Below are positions 18,908 to 26,291 of a stretch of 39,257 nucleotides of DNA, piece by piece. The stretch's first letter is position 1. Each line of letters begins with the position of its first letter. Position numbers and translations under genes: made by a program. Under the pieces are notes generated by a model. That model searched no databases. It worked only from the letters and a program-made list of their open reading frames with translations, and was not told the DNA's origin. Source of the DNA: a virus; IMG/VR virus record IMGVR_UViG_3300008105_000027, positions 1 through 39,257 of that record; one strand, 5' to 3'.

Positions 18908-20113
18908 TTGAGTAGAATACCTATCAACGAGATGATCTTTAGAGCGCTACAGTGTCAGAAGAACAGACCGCAGTACGCCTATGTTGCCCCAGAGAAAGCG
19001 CAAGCTAAGAAGATTGTATGGGGTATAATGAAGGACAACACAGGCTTCCTGCCTGACGTGAAGTATAATGAGGCCGAGTTAAAGGTAGAGTTCACTACAG
19101 CTGGTGGTACGAAATGTACTATCTATGTTGAGGGCGCGGATGACCCAGCGCGTCTGCGTGGGATGTACTTTGATGGAGTTGTACTGGATGAGGTTGCACA
19201 GATGCCCGAAGAGATTTGGGATAAGGTATTGATGCCAGCCCTAACCGATAGAGATGGATGGGCAATATTCATTGGTACACCAGAAGGGAAGAATCTATTA
19301 TATAGGCTGTACCAGAGAGGCCTTAAAGAGGATGCTCGAAACTGGTATTCACATTTATTCAAAGCCAGTGAAACTGGCATATTCACTCACGAACAACTAA
19401 AAGACTTTAGAGACGAGATAGGTGATGAGGCATATAACCAAGAGTATGAATGTTCTTTTGATGCGGCAGTTAAAGGTACATATTATGGTAAGAACTTGGC
19501 CATGCTCAAGGAGCAGGGCTTTGTAGGTAATTACCCATGGGACCCTTCCCTACCTGTATTTACTGCTTGGGATATCGGTGGTAATGATCCTACTGCTATC
19601 TGGTTCGCGCAGCAAGAGGGGGACACTGTACGTATTATAGATTTCTATCAAGGACAAGGTCCCGATGTATCATACTACATTAATATAGTATTAGCTAAGC
19701 CATATAAATATAAGAAGCATATATTCCCTCATGATATGCACCAGAATCACTGGGGACAGGGTAAGACTAGGTTAGAGCAGGTAAGAGGTGGTTTAGGTAC
19801 GCACCATATCCAGGTGCTCAAGAGAACGCCAGTAATCGATGGTATAACTGCAGTTAGATCTTTGCTACCTAGATGTAGGTTTAATGCACCAGTAGTTGAT
19901 ACAGGACTTGATGCACTATTCTTATACAGATCTGACTATAACTCTACGACTGGTGTATATAATCAGCAGCCTAAGCACGACTGGACGTCTCACGCAGCGG
20001 ATAGCTTTAGGTATCTTGCATTAGGGTTACGAGAATTGCCTAAAGATCTATTCGATGAATTTGGTGTTAGTAAGCAATATTCTTCGTATGACGACTATAA
20101 TCCGCTTGACTAA
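18908..20113 (+). CDS. terL: Terminase large subunit, N-terminus with Walker A missing
   Basis: A 401-residue packaging ATPase/nuclease. It contains YAYVAPEKAQAKKIVW, the GADDPARLRG block, Walker B GVVLDE (D94, E95), motif III FIGTPEGKN, nuclease start FTAWDIGGNDPTAIWF and the late HAADSFRY Asp. In relatives the Walker A (HRRAGKT) lies immediately before the segment aligning with RIPINEMIFRAL; here the frame begins there. The upstream frame closes at TAG 18878, the TTG start lacks a ribosome site, and no ATG occurs until codon 9. So the 5' ~50 codons are elsewhere, spliced, recoded or lost by misassembly. Confidence 0.85.
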   Translation: MSRIPINEMIFRALQCQKNRPQYAYVAPEKAQAKKIVWGIMKDNTGFLPDVKYNEAELKVEFTTAGGTKCTIYVEGADDPARLRGMYFDGVVLDEVAQMPEEIWDKVLMPALTDRDGWAIFIGTPEGKNLLYRLYQRGLKEDARNWYSHLFKASETGIFTHEQLKDFRDEIGDEAYNQEYECSFDAAVKGTYYGKNLAMLKEQGFVGNYPWDPSLPVFTAWDIGGNDPTAIWFAQQEGDTVRIIDFYQGQGPDVSYYINIVLAKPYKYKKHIFPHDMHQNHWGQGKTRLEQVRGGLGTHHIQVLKRTPVIDGITAVRSLLPRCRFNAPVVDTGLDALFLYRSDYNSTTGVYNQQPKHDWTSHAADSFRYLALGLRELPKDLFDEFGVSKQYSSYDDYNPLD

Positions 20114-20135
20114 GTTGCGTAATTTATGGTATATT
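20106..20135 (+). promoter_or_regulatory. Sigma70-type promoter before the head genes
   Basis: TTGACT (20106-20111), 18 bases, TATATT (20130-20135), overlapping the terminase stop. It would drive the three small TLLG genes, portal and capsid genes. Match only. Confidence 0.5.
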
Positions 20136-20166
20136 AGGTAGTCTTTTTATTTCACAGGGTTATCAT

Positions 20167-20505
20167 ATGGGAGCTCTTACAGCATTATTTAGTTCTATTG
20201 GCGGTGCCGCAGGCGGACTATCTGGATTAGGTAGCATAATATCCGCAGCATCATCGTTCATAGGTAGCGGAAACGATAGGGAAGTGTCTATGCCAAATCA
20301 AGTCAGCATGGCTCCAGCTACAGATGCACCAACCGTACCAGCAGAACCAGCTCAAGTAATGACGGCTGAAGAATCAATCCAAGCACAAGATGAGGATAAA
20401 CGTCGTCGTCTATTAGCACAACAAAAAACCAATTCAAAATCCAATACATTAGCTGGTAATATACAAGAGCAGCCTAAGACTGGATCTACATTACTAGGAG
20501 GCTAA
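20167..20505 (+). CDS. Small pre-portal protein with TLLG-type tail (1 of 3)
   Basis: A 112-residue protein: a Gly/Ala/Ser-rich hydrophobic N-terminus (MGALTALFSSIGGAAGGLSG), a Pro/Ala middle (APATDAPTVPAEPAQV), a basic DEDKRRRLLAQQK segment and the end GSTLLGG. Small proteins with Gly-rich starts and LLG ends are common before the portal in related podoviruses, but no function is known to me. The next two genes share the same tail. Confidence 0.65.
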   Translation: MGALTALFSSIGGAAGGLSGLGSIISAASSFIGSGNDREVSMPNQVSMAPATDAPTVPAEPAQVMTAEESIQAQDEDKRRRLLAQQKTNSKSNTLAGNIQEQPKTGSTLLGG

Positions 20506-20506
20506 T

Positions 20507-21124
20507 ATGGGAGCACCAGGAGGCGGTGGAGGTGGTAGCGGCTTTGATTACACCATGGGTGGCAGAAGTTACACTGATAATGATAATAGAGTTGTTGTAG
20601 GCTATCTAAACGAAAAAGATGCTATGACTGGACCTTATAACATGTCCAATAATTCTGCCCCTGTATTCCAAAGTATGGCAGATTATAATAAAAACTCACG
20701 TATAGTAGATGATACTATACGAACAGGTGGTTACGACGCGTTAAAGAATTTAGTTAATAAAGATCCATATGCGTATTATGATATTTCTAAAACGATCTTA
20801 TTAGGATATACCTCACCAGAATCGCACCAGAGTTATAAAAATTTATATTCAAACCTAGGCGATCTTAATAGGGAAACTGCCTTTGGTCAGGACTCAATAT
20901 TTAGTAATTTCAGTGCTGCCCGCGACGCATCACAAAAACCAGCGGCATCTAGTAGCGCACCTAGTGGCACAGGTCCAGCAGTACCAGCGCCTAGACAAAC
21001 AGGTGGCTTAGATACTCCTGAGGCCCTACTAACGGATTCGCAGAAAGAAGAACGTAGAAGAAAAGAATTAACGCCAGATTCTGGCAATCTATTATTAGGA
21101 ACAACTACATTATTAGGAGGATAA
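20507..21124 (+). CDS. Small pre-portal protein with TLLG-type tail (2 of 3)
   Basis: A 205-residue protein. A glycine-rich start (MGAPGGGGGGSGFDYTMGG), a folded-looking centre rich in Tyr and Asp (DPYAYYDISKTILLGYTSPE), a Pro/Ala/Ser linker and the end LLLGTTTLLGG. It starts one base after the previous gene stops and uses the GGAGG within that gene's last codons as ribosome site. Structural or assembly role inferred from position only. Confidence 0.65.
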   Translation: MGAPGGGGGGSGFDYTMGGRSYTDNDNRVVVGYLNEKDAMTGPYNMSNNSAPVFQSMADYNKNSRIVDDTIRTGGYDALKNLVNKDPYAYYDISKTILLGYTSPESHQSYKNLYSNLGDLNRETAFGQDSIFSNFSAARDASQKPAASSSAPSGTGPAVPAPRQTGGLDTPEALLTDSQKEERRRKELTPDSGNLLLGTTTLLGG

Positions 21125-21125
21125 T

Positions 21126-21356
21126 ATGGGTGGTTTATTTTCAATGTTTGGTGGCGGAGAGCAGGAATCAGCCCCAGTATATCAACAAGCTCCGGCAGCA
21201 GCTGCACCAGCGCCTGTACAAGCAGCGGCAGTTCAAACTAATAATGTGGATACTCCAGTAGGCGGAGAGGATGCATTAAAGAAAAAGAAAAGGGTTGCCG
21301 TACCAGCAGGTAGCACGACTCTTACAGAAGGCTCTACAACGCTATTAGGAGCATAA
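21126..21356 (+). CDS. Small pre-portal protein with TLLG-type tail (3 of 3)
   Basis: A 76-residue protein: MGGLFSMFGGGEQESAPVYQ start, an Ala/Pro-rich centre, a KKKKR patch and the end GSTTLTEGSTTLLGA, in which the tail motif is nearly doubled. The previous gene's TLLGG codons (ttaggagga) supply the Shine-Dalgarno sequence. The low-complexity body suggests a flexible protein. Function unknown. Confidence 0.65.
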   Translation: MGGLFSMFGGGEQESAPVYQQAPAAAAPAPVQAAAVQTNNVDTPVGGEDALKKKKRVAVPAGSTTLTEGSTTLLGA

Positions 21357-21358
21357 CG

Positions 21359-22948
21359 ATGGATGAAAATCATAAATTAATAGGACAGTTTGTTGCCAGG
21401 TTTGACAAGCTTAAATCCGAGAGGGCTACCATTGAAAATACATGGCAAGAGATTGCAGACAACTGCGTATCTAATGGCGCCGACTTTACTAGTACAAGAA
21501 GCGCTGGGGATAACTCAAGAACCAGACGTATATTTGACATAACCGTAATACAAGCAATTGACTATCTTGTATCAGCATTACATAGCGGCTTAACCAACCC
21601 ATCTACAAAATGGTTTGAATTAAGAATGAAGGATAGTGTTCTAAGCCAAGATCCGGAGATCGCAGCATTCCTAACTAAGGCTAGGGACTATATGCTAGAT
21701 TGTTTTAATAGCTCATCATCTGCATTCCCTGGCCAGAATCACGAAGTATTGCTATCTTTAGTTCAGTATGGACCAGGATGTCTACTTGTCGAAGATAACG
21801 TTGAAAAGGGCATTAGATTCTCAGCAATACACATTTCAGAAGTATACATAGCTCAAAATGCATTCGGCATTGTAGATACCGTATATAGAAAGTTTCAAAT
21901 GACTGCTCGCCAAATGGTACAAAGATGGGGCGATGCTGTGCATAGATCTGTTCAGGATGCCTATAAAAAGAATCCCGATACCAAGTTTGAAGTATTACAC
22001 GTAGTAGAGCCTAAGTCTGATAAATATCAGCCTAAGAATAAACTACATAATTTCGTGAGTTATCACATCGATATAACTAATAAGAGCTTAATATCTGTTG
22101 GCGGTTACTTTGAAAGCCCATATATTATAGCTAGATTTAGTAAGTTCTCCTCCGAGGATTATGGGAGGTCTCCAACCTGGCAGACCCTACCGACAGTCAA
22201 ACTTGTAAACAGAATGACCGAAACCATAATCAAGTCCGCTCAGCTACAGGTATCCCCTCCTTTACTACTAGCTGATGACGGAGTTATGATGCCAGTTCAG
22301 GCCAAACCAAATGGCGTCATATATGGCGGTATATCAATGGATGGTACGGCGCGAGTACAACCGCTCAACGTCGGAGGAAACCTAAACATCGGTGCTGAAA
22401 TGCTTGGTCAATTCCAAAAGCAGATTAGGGACTCATTCTTTGTTGATCAATTAGTATTTAGGGATGGTCCTATGATGACCGCTACCGAAGTAATACAGCG
22501 CCAACAAGAAGCATTGAAATTGTTAGGTCCAGTAATTGGAAGGCTACAAACTGAATACTTAACTCCATTAATTGCTAAGATATTTTCTATATATGCGCGT
22601 AGTGGTAAGTTAGGCAGGATTCCACAAAAAGTTCTTGAGAATGAGTATGAGATTGAATACGTAGGTCCAGTACCTATGTTACAGAAGCAGCAAGAATCTG
22701 CTCAGTTCAATCAGTTCATAGGTGCGGCAAGCTCTTTGATACAACTTAACCCAAGTACCTTAGATAACTTTGACTTAGACGTTGCAGCCCGTAAGATGGC
22801 TGATAGCTTGGCTATATGGAAAGATGTTGTACGTCCAGTTGAAGATGTAGCTAAGATTAGAGAAGCTCAGGCGCAAGCTCAACAAGCTCAGATGGCTATG
22901 CAATCAGCTGAACAAGCTGCTACTATTAACTCAATCATGAATAAGTAG
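21359..22948 (+). CDS. Portal (head-tail connector) protein
   Basis: A 529-residue protein of the T7 gp8/podovirus connector type. TRRIFDITVIQAIDYLVSAL and SGLTNPSTKWFEL near the N-terminus, FSKFSSEDYGRSPTWQTLPT in the middle and TEVIQRQQEALKLLGPVIGR toward the C-terminus are the conserved connector segments. The C-terminus is an Ala/Gln-rich helix (AQAQAQQAQMAMQSAEQAAT). Forms the ring through which terminase pumps DNA. It starts two bases after the third TLLG gene. Confidence 0.92.
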   Translation: MDENHKLIGQFVARFDKLKSERATIENTWQEIADNCVSNGADFTSTRSAGDNSRTRRIFDITVIQAIDYLVSALHSGLTNPSTKWFELRMKDSVLSQDPEIAAFLTKARDYMLDCFNSSSSAFPGQNHEVLLSLVQYGPGCLLVEDNVEKGIRFSAIHISEVYIAQNAFGIVDTVYRKFQMTARQMVQRWGDAVHRSVQDAYKKNPDTKFEVLHVVEPKSDKYQPKNKLHNFVSYHIDITNKSLISVGGYFESPYIIARFSKFSSEDYGRSPTWQTLPTVKLVNRMTETIIKSAQLQVSPPLLLADDGVMMPVQAKPNGVIYGGISMDGTARVQPLNVGGNLNIGAEMLGQFQKQIRDSFFVDQLVFRDGPMMTATEVIQRQQEALKLLGPVIGRLQTEYLTPLIAKIFSIYARSGKLGRIPQKVLENEYEIEYVGPVPMLQKQQESAQFNQFIGAASSLIQLNPSTLDNFDLDVAARKMADSLAIWKDVVRPVEDVAKIREAQAQAQQAQMAMQSAEQAATINSIMNK

Positions 22949-22955
22949 GTAATAG

Positions 22956-23255
22956 ATGTTAGATAGAATTAGGAATATATTTAATTTATCAAAGCCTAAA
23001 TCAAGTAATATTGAGCTGGCTAAGGCCTATCAAGATGTATTGGCAACTGAATCTGGTAAGAAGGTCTTGACCGACCTCCTAAAATTTAGTAAAATATATG
23101 ACTCAACGTTTGTACCAAGCGATTCACATACAACTGCCTTTTACGAAGGTATGCGTAGAGTAGGCTTAAGAATAGCTTCGTTGATAAACGTAGACGTTAA
23201 TGATAAACAAAACCACGGGGAAATAAATGATGGATTCGAATCAAACGATCTCTAA
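22956..23255 (+). CDS. Bbp19-like head protein
   Basis: A 99-residue protein between portal and scaffold. AYQDVLATESGKKVLTDLLK, then a Phe/Asp loop and AFYEGMRRVGLRIASLI match the small Bbp19-type phage domain (ayxxvfxsexGxxvLxdL ... xxxeGxRxvxlxI). Conserved location but unclear function. Its end overlaps the scaffold start by 29 bases. Confidence 0.75.
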   Translation: MLDRIRNIFNLSKPKSSNIELAKAYQDVLATESGKKVLTDLLKFSKIYDSTFVPSDSHTTAFYEGMRRVGLRIASLINVDVNDKQNHGEINDGFESNDL

Positions 23256-24102
23256 TACTGAGACAACCGTTTCTGAAGCGATAGTAACTAATACCGTAGC
23301 TCCTGAAGCACCAGCTGTTGCACAAAATGCAACAGTTCAAGCACAACAAGTAACACCAGATGTAGGAGCGCCAAGTCTATTTGATTCATTAAGCGATGAG
23401 TTAAAACAGTTTGCAAACCTAAAAAATTTCAAGGATGTAAACGAGCTTGCTAAAAGCTATATGCACGCACAATCCTTAATAGGTAAGAGAATTCAGGAGT
23501 TATCTCCAGAAGATATAAAACATATTAACTTCCTTAAGGGTGCACCAAAGAGTCATGAAGAGTACGCACTACCAGCAGAGCTTCCTAATGATGTTGTTGA
23601 TTGGTACAAGAAAACCGCACATGATGCAGGATTAAGCCAAGAGCAGGCCAAGAAAGTAGTTGACAAATATATCGAATTAAATAGAGACTTTGCAGCTAAG
23701 CAAGAAGAGCAGATGAAAATCCAAACTACTAACTGGGCTAATGAATTAAAGGCTGAGTTTGGTAATGCATTTGATAACAGGATACAGGTTGCTAAACGTG
23801 CCGTAGAAAATTTCGGTGGTCAGGAATTAAAAGATATCCTTAATCAAACAGGTTTAGGAAGTCATCCAGTAGTAGTAAAAATGTTTGCTAAGATTGGTGA
23901 AAGCTTACTAGAAGATAGTCTAATTCAAAGTGATTATGAGAAAGTTATAGGGTTAACTCCAGCTGATGCTAAAAATACTTTGAATACTAAACTATTAGAT
24001 AACGATTTTAGAGGTGCTTTGTACTCCGCTACACATCCAGCTCACAAGGCTGCAGTAGCAGAATATGAAAGATTATTGAGTGCGATGCATCCCAAAGGAT
24101 AA
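23227..24102 (+). CDS. Scaffolding protein
   Basis: A 291-residue protein. The N-terminal ~50 residues are low complexity (Thr, Val, Ala, Gln, acidic), followed by a helical charged body (FADLKNFKD-like ANLKNFKDVNELAKSYMHAQ, ELSPEDIKHINFLKGAPKSH) and a short basic C-terminus ending MHPKG. This composition and position just before the capsid are typical of T7-like scaffolds that guide prohead assembly and then leave. GGGGA ribosome site; two consecutive ATGs. Confidence 0.85.
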   Translation: MMDSNQTISNTETTVSEAIVTNTVAPEAPAVAQNATVQAQQVTPDVGAPSLFDSLSDELKQFANLKNFKDVNELAKSYMHAQSLIGKRIQELSPEDIKHINFLKGAPKSHEEYALPAELPNDVVDWYKKTAHDAGLSQEQAKKVVDKYIELNRDFAAKQEEQMKIQTTNWANELKAEFGNAFDNRIQVAKRAVENFGGQELKDILNQTGLGSHPVVVKMFAKIGESLLEDSLIQSDYEKVIGLTPADAKNTLNTKLLDNDFRGALYSATHPAHKAAVAEYERLLSAMHPKG

Positions 24103-24220
24103 GCCGTGGTAGGCCCCTGTATAATAACTCGCTAGTGGCGTAACCACAGAATAGCCCCAGAAATGGACAAGCGGTTTCGAAAACAAAAAACAACTTTAAT
24201 TAATTTAAAACGAGGAAAAT
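24103..24220 (+). promoter_or_regulatory. Leader before the major capsid gene
   Basis: A 118-base gap with possible pairings GTGGT (24106-24110) with ACCAC (24143-24147) or the smaller GTGG-CGTAA-CCAC (24135-24147), and two GCCCC repeats (24112, 24153). The GC-rich first half contrasts with an A-rich second half and a clear GAGGAAA site. It may set the high translation of capsid. Structure not tested. Confidence 0.35.
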
Positions 24221-25087
24221 ATGTCTTATACTATGGACTCAATCTTTGTAAATGCTTATAATGCGATGTTGCATCATTTGTCTGAACAAAGAGGATCAAA
24301 ACTAAAAGGCCTCTTCCAAGAGGAACAAGCAAAGGGTGAAAAACACTTCTTTGATAGAGTCGGTGCGTTCTCCGTATCCGAAATCAACAGCTTGGCATCG
24401 CCCGTTCTATTACAGGACAGCTCTATGTCAAGACGTATGGCTACCTTAAAAGCTTACGACGCCGCTACATTAATACACGATGTCGAAAAGATGAAAATGT
24501 TGGTAGACCCTACAAACGACTACGTTGTTAAAATGATGAATGCTCATGGTAAAAACTATGACTTAGCATTGATCAATGCCTTGATTGGTACAGCAGCTAC
24601 AGGTAAAGAAGGCGCAGGCTCACAAGCTTTCGACTCAAACCAACAAATAGCTCATGGATCTACAGGCCTAACAGTAGCTAAACTTCTACAAGGCTTACGG
24701 ATATTGGAAAGCAATGATGTAGACATGGATTCTAATAATGTTTATTTATTAGTTAACGCTCGTGGTCGCGAAGACTTACTTGCTGATTCAAACTTTACTT
24801 CACATGACTTCCAAAACGTTAAGGCTTTGGCAGGTAGAGAGTTACCTTCTTTCAGAGGTATACAATTAGTACACACTGAAAGATTACCAGCTCACACAGC
24901 CGGCTCAGTATACAGAGCAATCCTCTGCACTGATAACGCTCTTAAAGTTGCTAAAGGCATGGATCCAGTTGTTGATATCTCTCAACGTAAAGATATCCAA
25001 GATCTACCATTCCAAATCTATACAAAACAAGCATTCGGTGCTGTACGTATGGAAGAAGGTCTAGTAGTTGACATCTTGTTCCAATAA
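24221..25087 (+). CDS. Major capsid protein
   Basis: A 288-residue protein placed after the scaffold. Repeated conserved-looking segments include FVNAYNAMLHHLSEQRGSKL, the GAFSVSEINSLASPVLLQD region and the C-terminal QAFGAVRMEEGLVVDILFQ, similar to the Bbp17-type capsid proteins of BPP-1-like phages. Codon choice here favours C-ending codons more than its neighbours, consistent with high expression. Expected HK97 fold (family knowledge). Confidence 0.88.
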   Translation: MSYTMDSIFVNAYNAMLHHLSEQRGSKLKGLFQEEQAKGEKHFFDRVGAFSVSEINSLASPVLLQDSSMSRRMATLKAYDAATLIHDVEKMKMLVDPTNDYVVKMMNAHGKNYDLALINALIGTAATGKEGAGSQAFDSNQQIAHGSTGLTVAKLLQGLRILESNDVDMDSNNVYLLVNARGREDLLADSNFTSHDFQNVKALAGRELPSFRGIQLVHTERLPAHTAGSVYRAILCTDNALKVAKGMDPVVDISQRKDIQDLPFQIYTKQAFGAVRMEEGLVVDILFQ

Positions 25088-25114
25088 TAACAATTAAAAT
25101 AGGAGTAATTAACT

Positions 25115-25642
25115 ATGCCAATCGGAACAGTTAAATCAGTAAACGTAACAAACATAGAAGCCAGTCCAACTAGTTTGTTGTGGAAGAAAAAAGGTGAAGT
25201 TAAGCTTATAGATAGAATATCTTTAGCTACCACCGCAATGGACGACGTGGGCGATATAATATTGATGGGCCCAGTAAGATCTGATGCTATCCTAGTAGAA
25301 CTAGCGTTCTATAACGATGCATTGGCAGCTTCTGGTCTAGCATATAATATCGGTCTATACTACTCAGGTATAGGTGGAAACCAAGCAGAACTTGGTAGAA
25401 CATCTGGAACTGTAATAGACGCAGACTGCATAGGAACCGCAGTAGCCTTCAGCACCGCACGTGTTGTACCAGGCTTTGTAGGTTTCGAAGCACGCGACAT
25501 TGTTGACATAACAAAAGAGTTATGGGAAGTTGGTGGACTAGCATCTGATCCAGGTGGACTATTCTACATCGGCTTGACATGCTCTACCGTAGCTACTACA
25601 CCAGCTGCTGGAGACATTGTTATGGTGGCTGAAACACTATAA
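25115..25642 (+). CDS. Capsid cement protein (Bbp16-like)
   Basis: A 175-residue protein with a beta-rich, Gly/Ala/Thr-rich sequence (LATTAMDDVGDIILMGPVRS, PGGLFYIGLTCSTVATTPAA). It lies directly after the capsid gene, where BPP-1-like phages encode the Bbp16 cement protein that reinforces the shell. AGGAGT ribosome site. Family assignment rests partly on context. Confidence 0.7.
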   Translation: MPIGTVKSVNVTNIEASPTSLLWKKKGEVKLIDRISLATTAMDDVGDIILMGPVRSDAILVELAFYNDALAASGLAYNIGLYYSGIGGNQAELGRTSGTVIDADCIGTAVAFSTARVVPGFVGFEARDIVDITKELWEVGGLASDPGGLFYIGLTCSTVATTPAAGDIVMVAETL

Positions 25643-25651
25643 GTAATATTG

Positions 25652-25680
25652 GGGGACTGCCGGATTGTACTGGTGTCCCC
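25652..25680 (+). terminator. Hairpin after the capsid operon
   Basis: GGGGAC (25652-25657) pairs with GTCCCC (25675-25680) around a 17-base loop, followed by TATATAC. It lies nine bases after the cement gene stop, like the terminator after T7 gene 10. The U-run is weak, so termination may be partial. Confidence 0.5.
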
Positions 25681-25687
25681 TATATAC

Positions 25688-25723
25688 ATTTAAGTATGTA
25701 AACTGTACTTAAATCTATATAAT
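25688..25723 (+). promoter_or_regulatory. Inverted repeat overlapping a -10-like TATAAT
   Basis: ATTTAAGTA (25688-25696) and TACTTAAAT (25706-25714) are perfect reverse complements with a 9-base gap. TATAAT is at 25718-25723, directly before the tail tube gene, but no good -35 is present. The dyad could be an activator or repressor site replacing the -35. Confidence 0.45.
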
Positions 25724-25733
25724 AAAGGTAAAC

Positions 25734-26288
25734 ATGGCATCAGTAACACAAATATGTAATAGGGCTTTAATAAGACTTGGAGCCAGTACAATCACAGATA
25801 TAACAGAGAACTCTAAGGAAGCGCGTTTATGTAACATTATTTATGATCAGGTTCGTCAAGAACTTTTAAGATCACACCCCTGGAATTTTGCAATACGTAG
25901 AGCAACCCTAGCTTCCGATACAGAATATCCACCATTTGAATTTTCATACCAATATAGTTTACCATCAGATTGCTTACGTGTATTATCTATGGTTGATAGC
26001 GCAGAAAACTATAAATTAGAAAATAATAAAATACTAACCAACGAAGCAGTAGTAGACATTCTTTATATAGGCGATGTTGAGGATCCAACTCAATTCGATT
26101 CCCTGTTTAATACATTATTAGTATTGCGTATAGCTATGGAATTAAGCTATAATATTACCGGAGCTACCTTTGTATACTCAGCTATTCAATCTGAATTTAA
26201 CCAGGTTAGACGAGAAGCTAAGCTATATGACGCACAAGAGGGTACACCATTAGATTTTGGAGATGGCGACTGGTTAGGGAGTAGGTAA
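25734..26288 (+). CDS. Tail tubular protein A (T7 gp11-like)
   Basis: A 184-residue protein: VTQICNRALIRLGASTITDI, ICNIIYDQVRQELLRSHPWN-like LCNIIYDQVRQELLRSHPWN, then FSYQYSLPSDCLRVLSM, the hallmark pattern of the podovirus gp11/adaptor family. It bridges portal and the tail nozzle. AAAGG ribosome site. Confidence 0.92.
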   Translation: MASVTQICNRALIRLGASTITDITENSKEARLCNIIYDQVRQELLRSHPWNFAIRRATLASDTEYPPFEFSYQYSLPSDCLRVLSMVDSAENYKLENNKILTNEAVVDILYIGDVEDPTQFDSLFNTLLVLRIAMELSYNITGATFVYSAIQSEFNQVRREAKLYDAQEGTPLDFGDGDWLGSR

Positions 26289-26291
26289 ATA

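Noticed and set aside
18141-18910. Group I intron or intein interrupting terL
   Set aside because: No upstream exon was found; the stretch contains a separate minus-strand gene and promoter, no intron core was recognised, and no intein blocks are present.
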